A stretch of DNA of 32,763 nt from Thermoanaerobacterales bacterium (GTDB lineage: Bacteria > Bacillota > Desulfotomaculia > Desulfotomaculales > JASEER01). Of the stretch, positions 15,601 to 25,238 are shown piece by piece. The notes beneath the pieces were generated by a model. That model was not told the origin of the DNA. It was given only the letters and a program-made list of their open reading frames with translations, and made no database searches. Positions within the stretch are counted from its first letter, which is position 1. Every line of letters begins with the position of its first letter. The stretch spans positions 1 to 32,763 of the forward strand of contig JASEER010000026.1 in NCBI GenBank assembly GCA_030019475.1, written 5' to 3'. The position numbers were made by a program, and so were the translations under genes.

Positions 15601-15607
15601 GGACGCG

Positions 15608-16753
15608 ATGAAACACCTCTTTACATCCGAATCGGTAACCGAGGGCCATCCGGATAAGGTGGCCGACCAGATCTCCGACGCCATCCTGGATGCCATTCTC
15701 GCCGGCGACCCGGCGGCGCGCGTGGCCTGCGAGACGCTGGTGACGACGGGCCTGGCCCTGGTGGCGGGGGAGATCACCTGCAACTGCTACGTGGATATCC
15801 CGTCCATCGTGCGCCGGACCGTGCGGGAGATCGGCTATACGCGGGCGAAGTACGGCTTCGACGCCGACACCTGCGCCGTGCTGACGACGATCGACGAGCA
15901 GTCGCCCGACATTGCCCAGGGTGTCCTCCAGGGGGACGACATCGGTGCCGGGGACCAGGGGATCATGGTCGGTTACGCCACCGACGAGACCCCCGAGTTG
16001 ATGCCCCTGCCGATCACTCTGGCGCACCGCCTGGCCCGGGCCCTGGCGGCGGCCAGGAAGGACGGGTCCATCCCCTACCTTCGCCCCGACGGCAAGACGC
16101 AGGTGACCGTCGAGTACGAAAACGGGCGCCCCGTCCGCGTGCACACAGTCATCGTCTCCACCCAGCATCATCCCGACGTGTCCCAGAAGACGATCCGCGA
16201 GGACGTCATTACCGGGATCATCGAGACCTCGATCAGCCCCGAGCTGCTGAGGAACACGGTCTACCACATCAACCCCACGGGAAGGTTCGTTCTCGGGGGG
16301 CCGCACGCCGATACCGGCCTGACCGGAAGGAAGATCATCGTCGACACCTACGGCGGCATCGCCCGCCACGGCGGTGGGGCCTTCTCCGGGAAGGACCCGA
16401 CCAAGGTCGACCGCTCGGCCAGCTACGCCGCCCGCTACGTGGCGAAGAACATCGTGGCCGCGGGGCTGGCCTCCAAGTGCGAGGTGCACGTGGCCTACGC
16501 CATCGGCCTGGCGCACCCGGTCTCGGTGCGGGTTGACACCTTCGGGACGGCACGCGTCGACGAGGAGCGGCTGGCGAAGCTGGTGGCCGAGAACTTCGAC
16601 CTGCGCCCGGCGGCGATCATCCGGGAACTGGACCTGCGGAGGCCGATCTATCGCGCCGTTGCGGCTTACGGCCACTTCGGCCGCCCGGACCTGGACCTGC
16701 CCTGGGAGCGGACCGACAAGGCCGAACTGCTGCGCGACCTGGCGGGGCTCTAA
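15608..16753 (+). CDS. metK: S-adenosylmethionine synthetase
   Basis: Makes S-adenosylmethionine from methionine and ATP, with release of phosphate and pyrophosphate; cytosolic homotetramer. At 381 residues it is slightly shorter than most bacterial MetK (about 385-400), with all key motifs: [20 protein letters not shown] at the start, [32 protein letters not shown] and [17 protein letters not shown] (the phosphate loop). ATG 15608 follows AGAGAGGCGG. It is a single-gene unit, bounded by its own promoter and a strong terminator. No anomaly in catalytic residues. Confidence 0.97.
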   Translation: MKHLFTSESVTEGHPDKVADQISDAILDAILAGDPAARVACETLVTTGLALVAGEITCNCYVDIPSIVRRTVREIGYTRAKYGFDADTCAVLTTIDEQSPDIAQGVLQGDDIGAGDQGIMVGYATDETPELMPLPITLAHRLARALAAARKDGSIPYLRPDGKTQVTVEYENGRPVRVHTVIVSTQHHPDVSQKTIREDVITGIIETSISPELLRNTVYHINPTGRFVLGGPHADTGLTGRKIIVDTYGGIARHGGGAFSGKDPTKVDRSASYAARYVAKNIVAAGLASKCEVHVAYAIGLAHPVSVRVDTFGTARVDEERLAKLVAENFDLRPAAIIRELDLRRPIYRAVAAYGHFGRPDLDLPWERTDKAELLRDLAGL

Positions 16754-16773
16754 CCCGCGTTTACCCCTCGACG

Positions 16774-16798
16774 AAGGCCGGGACGTTCCCGGCCTTTT
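16774..16798 (+). terminator. Intrinsic terminator of metK
   Basis: AAGGCCGGGA (16774-16783) and TCCCGGCCTT (16787-16796) form a perfect 10-bp stem with loop CGT, followed by TT and a T-rich stretch. A second perfect hairpin, GGGCCGGGG/CCCCGGCCC (16805-16832, loop with TTTTT), follows at once and may reinforce termination. Confidence 0.88.
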
Positions 16799-16913
16799 AT
16801 GTTCGGGCCGGGGTATCTTTTTCCCCCGGCCCGGGAGGCATTGTCCCTTCCCGTGTCGAATTTTCCCCTAAACCTCCAAAACCTGGCTGGGTTTGCACCC
16901 CGGGGGTGACGGA

Positions 16914-18602
16914 ATGTTCAGGCTCTGCTACGTGTGGGCGGTCATCGGCCTGGGGCTCTACCTGCTCATCCAGTCCTTCCCGGCCCTCGACCTGGACCTC
17001 GCCGCCCGTTTCGGCGCCCTGGTCCTGCTGGGGGTCCTGGCGGAGTGGCTCGTGGTGTCCTTTCCGCACGGGCAACTGTCCAGCGGGTTCGCCGTCGTCC
17101 TGGCGACCTTTCTCGTGTTCGGACCCGCGGCCGCCATGTGGGTCAATGGCCTCGCGACCCTGGTCGGCCAGGGGATCGTCAACAGGGGCAACTCATTCCG
17201 CACGACCCTCTTCAACGCCGCGCAGCACGTTCTCGCCGTGTCCGGCGGCGCCTGGACCTACGCGGCGCTCGGCGGCGGGGTGCCGGACGGGGGCCGCCTG
17301 GCGGCGGGCAACATCGTGCCCCTGCTGGGTTTCGCCGCTGTCTACTTCGCGTTGAACCACCTCCTGGTCTACTTCTACCTGCACCCGCGGCGGCGGGCCT
17401 TCCCCTCCATCAACTGGCCCGACACCCTGCGCTGGGACGCCGCCCTGTACCTCTTCGCGCTCCCGGTCGCCGCCCTGATGGCCTACCTCTACCGGATCGC
17501 CGGGGAAACGGCGGCCTTGCTGTTCTTCCTCCCGATCCTGGCCCTGCAGCTGTTCCTGCGCCGCGCCGTCAGGCTCGAGCTGACGAACCGCGAGTTGACG
17601 GTCCTCTACGAGGTGGCGAAGCGGCTCGGCACCAGCCTGCACGTCAACCGGCTGATCGAGATCATCCTCAGCGAAACGCGGCGGATCCTGCCTTACCACA
17701 CGGCGGCCGTCTTCCTCTGGGACGAGGAGCGGGAGTTGTTCCACGCCTGTGCCGTGCGCAGCCCCTACGCCGACGACATCCGTGCCATGGTCGCCGGACG
17801 GGATGAGGGGGTCGTCGGCTGGGCGGCGGAGCGGAAGGAGCCGGCGATCGTTGAAGACGCGCGGGACGACCCCCGTTTCGCCGGGGAGCCGGGGCTGGCC
17901 CAGTTCCTGCGCTCCCTGATCACCATCCCCCTGATGGTGGAGGACGAGGTCCTGGGCGTCTTCCTGGTGGGGGATCGCCGCCCGGGGGCCTACGACCGGC
18001 GCAACCTGCACGTCCTGACGATCATCGGGGGACAGGCCGCCGTGGCTATCTACAACGCCCTCCTGTGCGAGCGGACGGCGCGCCTGGCCTCCCGCGACCC
18101 CCTGACGGGCCTGGCCAACCGCCACCAGTTTATGCTCCGGGCGCGCGCCGAGCTGGACCGGGCGCGGGAGGAAGAGGAACCGTTGAGCCTGCTGCTCCTA
18201 GAATTGATGAACCTTGCGGAGGTCAACGCCCGCTACGGACAGGCGTTCGGGGACCGGGTCCTGGTCCAGGCGGGCCGCATGCTGACCGCCCATCTGCCGG
18301 CGACGGCGGTCGTCGCCCGCTACGGGGGCCGGGTCTTCGCCGCCCTGCTGCCCGGCGTCGGGGAGGTCGCGGCCGCCGAGACGGCCACGGGCCTGGCCCG
18401 GGCTCTCGAGCAGCGACCCATCGGCGACGGGGAGGGGCACGAAGTCCTCCCGGCGGTGGCCGCGGCGGCGGCCGCCCTGTCCCGCGGCGTCATGGAACTG
18501 GACGATCTGCTGGCCGCGGCCGAGGAGGCCCTGCGCCACGCTGCGGATGAACGCAGGGCCGCCGCGGGCTGGACGCGCGCCCGGGGCGCCCGGCCGCGAT
18601 GA
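16914..18602 (+). CDS. Membrane GAF protein with degenerate GGDEF domain
   Basis: A 562-residue protein: about seven membrane helices (residues 1-215), a short coiled linker, a GAF domain (about 235-385, GVVGWAAERKEPAIVEDARDD) and a GGDEF-type domain (about 397-555) beginning DPLTGLANRHQFM. The active-site signature is changed to GGRVF (residues 471-475), and the metal-binding Asp in the usual LLLxDIDxFKxIND is Glu/Met in LLLLELMNLAEVNARYG. It is therefore unlikely to make c-di-GMP and may be a sensor or effector. ATG 16914 is preferred over TTG 16893, which precedes the hydrophobic start. The stop overlaps the comFC ATG by four bases. Confidence 0.85.
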   Translation: MFRLCYVWAVIGLGLYLLIQSFPALDLDLAARFGALVLLGVLAEWLVVSFPHGQLSSGFAVVLATFLVFGPAAAMWVNGLATLVGQGIVNRGNSFRTTLFNAAQHVLAVSGGAWTYAALGGGVPDGGRLAAGNIVPLLGFAAVYFALNHLLVYFYLHPRRRAFPSINWPDTLRWDAALYLFALPVAALMAYLYRIAGETAALLFFLPILALQLFLRRAVRLELTNRELTVLYEVAKRLGTSLHVNRLIEIILSETRRILPYHTAAVFLWDEERELFHACAVRSPYADDIRAMVAGRDEGVVGWAAERKEPAIVEDARDDPRFAGEPGLAQFLRSLITIPLMVEDEVLGVFLVGDRRPGAYDRRNLHVLTIIGGQAAVAIYNALLCERTARLASRDPLTGLANRHQFMLRARAELDRAREEEEPLSLLLLELMNLAEVNARYGQAFGDRVLVQAGRMLTAHLPATAVVARYGGRVFAALLPGVGEVAAAETATGLARALEQRPIGDGEGHEVLPAVAAAAAALSRGVMELDDLLAAAEEALRHAADERRAAAGWTRARGARPR

Positions 18603-19348
18603 TCGGGCGTTTCCTCCGCGACCTCCGCGACGGTTTCCTGGGGCTCTTTTTTCCGGCGGGCGACGGCTGCCCGGCGTGCGGCGGGGCGGCCGGGGCGGAC
18701 GGCGGGGTCTGCCCGGATTGTGCCGCGCGCTTCCGGGCCTTCGCCCGCCTGCCGGCCTGTCCCCTCTGCGGCCGCTTCGGGGCGGCGCCGGACGCGGGCC
18801 CCTGCCCCGACTGCCGCCGAGACCGCCCGTCCTTCACCCTGGCGCGGGCCTGCGCCCCCTACGAGGGCGCGGTCCGCGTCGCCGTCCTGCGCCTCAAGTA
18901 CGGCCGCTGCCGTTCGGTGGCCGGCGTCCTGGGAGAGGCCATGTCCGAGGCCGCGCGGGCCGAGCCGGCCTTCACCGGCGCCGCCGCCCTCGTGCCCGTA
19001 CCCCTGTCGGCCGCCCGCCTGCGGGAGCGGGGTTTCAACCAGGCCGACCTCCTGGCGCGGGAGGCGGGGCGCCGGCTGGGGCTGCCCGTCGTCCATGCCC
19101 TGGTGAAAGAACGGGACACCCCGCCCCAGGCGCGCCTTCCCCGGGCCGCCCGGGAGCAGAACCTGAAAGGGGCCTTCCGCGCGGTGAACCCCGGGATGCT
19201 TGCCGGGCAAGGCGTCATCCTCGTCGACGACGTGCTGACCACCGGCAGCACGCTGGCCGCCGCCGCGCGGGCCCTGCGCGAAGCCGGGGTTTCCGACGTT
19301 TTCGGCCTCACTTTCGCCACGGGCCGTGTGACGTTCGACAAGAGGTAA
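18599..19348 (+). CDS. comFC: ComF family phosphoribosyltransferase-like protein
   Basis: ComFC-type protein, needed with ComFA for DNA uptake in competent species and widely conserved elsewhere. The 249-residue product has a four-Cys zinc site (CPACGG...CPDC), a second Cys pair set (CPLCGR...CPDCR) and a type I phosphoribosyltransferase domain with LVPVPLSAARLRERGFNQADLL split around residues 130-155 and the PRPP loop VILVDDVLTTGST at 206-218. ATG 18599 overlaps the preceding TGA (ATGA), so the gene is coupled to the GAF/GGDEF-like gene. No other competence genes are visible in the window. Confidence 0.92.
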   Translation: MIGRFLRDLRDGFLGLFFPAGDGCPACGGAAGADGGVCPDCAARFRAFARLPACPLCGRFGAAPDAGPCPDCRRDRPSFTLARACAPYEGAVRVAVLRLKYGRCRSVAGVLGEAMSEAARAEPAFTGAAALVPVPLSAARLRERGFNQADLLAREAGRRLGLPVVHALVKERDTPPQARLPRAAREQNLKGAFRAVNPGMLAGQGVILVDDVLTTGSTLAAAARALREAGVSDVFGLTFATGRVTFDKR

Positions 19349-19362
19349 CATGCCTTCGTCTC

Positions 19363-19423
19363 TTGTCCACACCATGAAGGCTTGGAAACACCGTTATGCA
19401 CAGGTTTATCCACGTTATCCACA
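19363..19423 (+). promoter_or_regulatory. Cluster of four DnaA boxes upstream of hpf
   Basis: TTGTCCACA (19363-19371), TTATGCACA (19394-19402), TTATCCACG (19406-19414) and TTATCCACA (19415-19423) lie in the same orientation within 61 bases; the last is the exact consensus and the others differ by one base. An AT-rich stretch with TATAAT (19514-19519) follows. The cluster fills the 205-base comFC-hpf gap, which otherwise holds only the hpf leader. Confidence 0.75.
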
Positions 19424-19553
19424 GGAATTTCCGTCCCCTGCCCGGTTCGCCAAACCTTTTTTCGACAATCCTGTTTTGTACTGCCAAGTGCAGAATTCTA
19501 TGTTAAAAGGGGTTATAATATTAACTAACGCGAAGGGAAGGGGTGAAGGACAG

Positions 19554-20066
19554 GTGCGAGTTAACGTTCGGGGGAAGAACATCGAAGTCACGGACGCGCT
19601 GCGCGGCTACGTGGAAAAACGGCTGAAGAAACTGGAGAAGTACCTCAACAACTACGGCGACGCACAGGTCACCCTGACGGTCGAGAGGGATTCGCACCGC
19701 ATAGAGGTCACGATCCCGATCAACGGCATGATCCTGCGGGGAGAGGAAAGCACGGGCGACATGTACGCGTCCGTGGACCAGGTGGTCGAGAAGCTGGAGA
19801 AGCAGGTCGAACGCTTCAAGGGGCGCATCACCAGGCGCCTGCGCACGGCCGGGGCCGCCGGGGTGGGCGTGGAAAACGAGGAACCCCTGGAGGTCGTGCG
19901 GACAAAACGGTTCGCCATCAAGCCGATGGAGGTCGAAGAGGCCATCATGCAGATGAACCTCCTGGGGCATAGCTTCTTTGTCTTCGCCAACGCGGAAACC
20001 GAGCAGGTCAACGTCGTCTACAAGCGCAAGGACGGCAATTACGGACTGATCGAACCCGAGCCGTAG
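19554..20066 (+). CDS. hpf: Ribosome hibernation promoting factor, long form
   Basis: Binds the 30S subunit and dimerises 70S ribosomes into inactive 100S particles in stationary phase. The 170-residue length marks the long form: an N-terminal S30AE domain (VNVRGKNIEVTDALRGYVEKRLKKLEKYL) and a C-terminal dimerisation domain (VVRTKRFAIKPMEVEEAIMQ, LLGHSFFVFAN, YKRKDGNYGLIEP). The start is GTG 19554 behind GGGTGAAGG; upstream in-frame codons would read through the DnaA boxes and have no ribosome site. TATAAT at 19514 is a probable -10 box, but I see no good -35. The secA neighbour is common in Firmicutes. Confidence 0.95.
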   Translation: MRVNVRGKNIEVTDALRGYVEKRLKKLEKYLNNYGDAQVTLTVERDSHRIEVTIPINGMILRGEESTGDMYASVDQVVEKLEKQVERFKGRITRRLRTAGAAGVGVENEEPLEVVRTKRFAIKPMEVEEAIMQMNLLGHSFFVFANAETEQVNVVYKRKDGNYGLIEPEP

Positions 20067-20127
20067 AGAACGATCGTCGGTCGTCGGGATCAAAGGGGTT
20101 TGCTACGTGAATCCCCGGGAAGATACG

Positions 20128-20156
20128 GGCGGGCGGCGGCTTCAGCCCCGCCCGCC
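20128..20156 (+). terminator. GC-rich hairpin after hpf
   Basis: GGCGGGCGG (20128-20136) and CCGCCCGCC (20148-20156) form a perfect 9-bp stem with an 11-base loop. There is no T run, so it may be a weak or Rho-assisted terminator or a 3' end stabiliser. Confidence 0.5.
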
Positions 20157-20188
20157 ATGTCCTTCCTGGAAATTGCTTCCTGCCCCGG

Positions 20189-20217
20189 TTGCAAGTTTTT
20201 GACCGGAATGTTAAAAT
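20189..20217 (+). promoter_or_regulatory. Candidate secA promoter
   Basis: TTGCAA (20189-20194), 17-base spacer, TAAAAT (20212-20217). Four of six and five of six matches with ideal spacing give a start near 20224 and a leader of about 60 bases. Confidence 0.5.
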
Positions 20218-20234
20218 AAAAAACGTACCTTTCA

Positions 20235-20259
20235 TAAGGAACCGCTCAGGGGTTCCTTA
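20235..20259 (+). promoter_or_regulatory. Leader hairpin of secA
   Basis: TAAGGAACC (20235-20243) and GGTTCCTTA (20251-20259) form a perfect 9-bp stem with loop GCTCAGG. It lies within the predicted secA leader, five bases before the GAAAGGGG ribosome site. It may be an attenuator or a control hairpin; the T run expected of a terminator is poor. Confidence 0.5.
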
Positions 20260-20286
20260 ATTGTTGAAAGGGGATGTGTAACGCCG

Positions 20287-22971
<2,685 letters not shown>

Positions 22972-22972
22972 G

Positions 22973-23005
22973 TTTTAAGAAAGGGGTCAGGCACTTAACT
23001 TAAAA
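22973..23005. repeat. REP-like palindrome, copy 7
   Basis: TTTTAAGAAAGGGGTCAGGC then ACTTAACTTAAAA, in the GGGGTCAGGCAC orientation, starting two bases after the secA stop codon. The arms are less perfectly paired than in other copies. Confidence 0.8.
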
Positions 23006-23027
23006 AGTGGTTAAAAGTAGTCCGGTA

Positions 23028-23058
23028 TTTAAGTTTAGTGCCTGACCCCAAACTTAAA
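23028..23058. repeat. REP-like palindrome, copy 8
   Basis: TTTAAGTTT (23028-23036), AGTGCCTGACCCC, AAACTTAAA (23050-23058): perfect 9-bp arms, opposite orientation to copy 7, 22 bases from it. It ends just before the G-rich prfB ribosome site. Confidence 0.85.
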
Positions 23059-23073
23059 CGGGGGGGTTCTTCG

Positions 23074-24226
23074 ATGTACGTTGAACTGCGCAAAGACCTC
23101 GAGGACCTGGAGCGCCGGATCAGGGACCTCGAGTCCTCTCTTTGACCTGGCGGGCAAGGAAAGCGAAATAGCGGCCCTGGAAACGCAGATTGCCGCGCCG
23201 GACTTCTGGTCCGACCAGGAGCGGGCGCAGAAAGTGCTCCAGAGGGCGTCCGCGCTCCGGGACAGGGTTGACTTCTTCCGGCGGATGGAAAATGATTATG
23301 AGGACCTCAAGGTTCTCTGCGGCCTGGGCGAGGAAGTGGACGATCCGGAGACGGCGGCCGAGGTCAGGGAAGGGCTCAGGAAACTGGGTGCCCGGGTGGA
23401 GTCCCTGGAGCTGGAGTTGCTCCTTTCCGCGCCCTATGACCGGCGGAACGCGATCATGAGCCTGCATGCCGGGGCCGGCGGGACCGAGGCCCAGGACTGG
23501 GTGGCCATGCTGGTCCGGATGTACACCCGCTGGGCCGAGGAGCACGACTTCAAGGTGGAGATCCTCGACCAGCTGCCAGGGGACGAGGCGGGGATCAAGA
23601 GCGCGACGCTCCTGTTTTCCGGCCAGAACGCCTACGGTTACTTGAAGGCCGAGAAGGGCGTGCACCGCCTGGTACGCATTTCGCCCTTCGACGCCAGCGG
23701 CCGGCGCCACACCTCCTTCGCCTCGGTGGATGTCCTGCCGGAGGTCGACGAGGAGGCCGAGGTCGAGATCAACCCGGACGATCTGCGCATCGACACCTTC
23801 CGCTCCGGCGGCGCCGGCGGGCAACACGTGAACAAGACCGACTCCGCGGTGCGCATCACCCACCTGCCGACCGGGATCGTCGTGAGCTGCCAGAACGAGC
23901 GCTCCCAGATCGCCAACCGCAACGCGGCGATGAAGCTTCTGCGGTCCAGGCTCCTGGCCCTGGAGATCCAGCGCCGGGAGGAGGAGATCGCCAGCCTGCG
24001 GGGCGAGCAGATGGATATCGCCTGGGGCAGCCAGATCCGCTCCTACGTGCTGCATCCCTACACGCTGGTCAAGGACCACCGGACGAAGGTGGAAAAGGGC
24101 AACATCGCGGCCGTGCTGGACGGGGAGATCGACGACTTCATCAAGGCCTACCTGGTGTACGAGGCCCGGCGGGGGCAGCAGGGAGCCTGGAAGGATGCTG
24201 TAAAAGCACAAAGTAACGGCAAGTAA
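23074..24226 (+). CDS. prfB: Peptide chain release factor 2, programmed +1 frameshift
   Basis: Releases peptides at UGA and UAA. Translation starts at ATG 23074 (MYVELRKDLEDLERRIRDLE) and meets an in-frame TGA at 23143-23145 in the slippery CTTTGAC (23140-23146). A +1 shift after CTT (T23143 skipped) continues as DLAGKESEIAALETQ to the TAA at 24224, giving 383 residues. The SPF stop-recognition tripeptide (RISPFDASG) and the catalytic GGQ (RSGGAGGQHVNK) are intact, so this is autoregulation, not a pseudogene. Unlike the E. coli site there is no AGGGGG just upstream; only GAG is found six bases before CTT. The ribosome site is a G7 run. Confidence 0.95.
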
Positions 24227-24356
24227 CGGCACAAGTGTCAAAGTGACAGCTGGTCCCGGAAAGCCGGGGGACCGCGGAAAAAGAGCATGGCGCGGACGGC
24301 GAGCCTGACAAAGCCAGGCGAAGTTTTGCAGCGGTCTCCGAGGCGCCCCCGCCGGT
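24227..24356. other. Structured intergenic region between convergent genes
   Basis: No coding sequence. A direct repeat of AAGTAACGGC crosses the prfB stop. GGTCC/GGACC and CCGG/CCGG near 24252-24273, GCCTG/CAGGC near 24301-24317, and distant GACCGC/GCGGTC arms could fold together, which would fit a bidirectional terminator or a structured RNA. I recognise no known RNA family. Confidence 0.35.
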
Positions 24357-24872
24357 TTACTGCATCTGGTATATCGGGGGCTGCTCCAGCCACCCCTTTA
24401 TTTTCCCGTACTTGCACAGGTCGTTGAAAATGTCCAGCTCCTCCTTGGCGAACCTGATGAAGACGGCACGCAGGGGATCGTTGGTGATAACGGAGCGGAT
24501 GGTGCGGATGTGAGAGTCCAGGAACCCCTGAATCCCCGTGAAGACCTGCGAGAACAAGAACCTGTCCTCCATCAGGGTACCGCTGACCGGGATATTCACG
24601 CTCTTGGGAGGCCTGTGCGGCAGGGGCATTTCATACCTGTTCATTTCCTCTTCCAGCGTGTTGACCTGTTTTTCCAGGGCCTCAGCCAGCCCTTTTCGTA
24701 AGACGTACTTGAATTCGGGGTCGTGGACGAAATTGAGATAAAGCTGGGTTTGTTCGATGATGTTGTACCTCGAAACCAGCTGGTCCCACAGGGCGAACGC
24801 TTCTCCACAATCCAAAACGGGTTTTTTAGCATTTTCAGCCTTGCCGATGTGGTAGTTGCCTATCTGAACCAT
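24357..24872 (-). CDS. DUF3231 family protein
   Basis: A 171-residue minus-strand gene. LWDQLVSRYNIIEQTQLYLNF, EMPLPHRPPKSVNI, FTGIQGFLDSHIRTIRS, TNDPLRAVFIRFAKEELDI and KYGKIKGWLEQPP are the conserved blocks of DUF3231, a helical-bundle family of spore-formers related to spore-coat CotF-like proteins; members usually carry two repeats, here only one. The start is ATG 24872, ten bases after GAGGAGG; the in-frame ATG 24917 adds 15 residues that would include the ribosome site. Its base composition is visibly less GC-rich than its neighbours. It converges with prfB. Exact function unknown. Confidence 0.82.
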   Translation of the reverse strand: MVQIGNYHIGKAENAKKPVLDCGEAFALWDQLVSRYNIIEQTQLYLNFVHDPEFKYVLRKGLAEALEKQVNTLEEEMNRYEMPLPHRPPKSVNIPVSGTLMEDRFLFSQVFTGIQGFLDSHIRTIRSVITNDPLRAVFIRFAKEELDIFNDLCKYGKIKGWLEQPPIYQMQ

Positions 24873-25002
24873 ATCCGGCGAACCTCCTCTTCCATCCTTT
24901 CTCATTAACTTAGCCAACTATCCGCCGGATATTGCAATCCCGCACAGTTATTTTATGGCACCCGGGCCGGCTCTACCCGATCCGGGCCGGTAATAGTTCG
25001 GG

Positions 25003-25097
25003 TGGAGGAGGGAAGTGGGAATCGAACCCGACCCCGGCCGCACTTACGGTCGGCCAACGGATTTGCAGTCCGCGGGGAGCCCAGCTCCTTTCCCTCC
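25003..25097 (-). tRNA. tRNA-Sec-like tRNA-Cys(GCA), tRNA-ReC type
   Basis: Ninety-five bases including an encoded CCA (25005-25003). The acceptor stem is eight perfect pairs, GGAGGGAA (25097-25090) with TTCCCTCC (25014-25007), and the discriminator is T (25006). The D arm is tight (GGAGC/GCTCC with a 3-base loop, or 4 pairs with a 5-base loop). The anticodon loop CTGCAAA gives GCA (25066-25064) on a 5-bp stem. A long variable arm GGCCG/CGGCC (25055-25051, 25040-25036) and a TTCGATT loop follow. An 8-bp acceptor, short D loop and long variable arm are tRNA-Sec features, while U73 and GCA are cysteinyl-tRNA synthetase identity elements. This matches the tRNA-ReC class of Desulfotomaculum relatives. 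Confidence 0.9.
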
Positions 25098-25238
25098 ATA
25101 GCATATATTCTTCATTATTAATAACAACCCTCTATGAATACCATAACCTTTTGGAATGTAAATTCCGCCCAGGCCCTAACGGCCCTGCATTTCCTGTCGC
25201 GCGGCAGGAGTCGGCGTCGAAAGGAAGAATAGGTAGGA

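Noticed and set aside
15562-15607. SAM riboswitch upstream of metK
   Set aside because: The leader after the predicted promoter is about 40 bases, too short for a SAM-I aptamer, and none of its conserved bases are present.
19363-19530. Chromosomal origin of replication
   Set aside because: DnaA boxes and AT-rich DNA are present, but there are no dnaA, dnaN, rpmH or gidA genes nearby; a secondary DnaA-box cluster is the more modest reading.
23074-23145. prfB as a pseudogene with an early stop
   Set aside because: The stop lies in CTTTGAC, the conserved +1 frameshift site of prfB, and the remaining frame with SPF and GGQ is intact.
24240-24356. Known riboswitch downstream of prfB
   Set aside because: Stretches such as GACAAAGCC recall c-di-GMP motifs, but the core GGGCAAA and GACGCAAAGC elements are missing and no gene follows on that strand.
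25003-25097. Ordinary tRNA-Cys, or tRNA-Ser/Leu misread
   Set aside because: The 8-bp acceptor, long variable arm and short D loop do not fit a normal tRNA-Cys, while GCA and U73 do not fit Ser or Leu.
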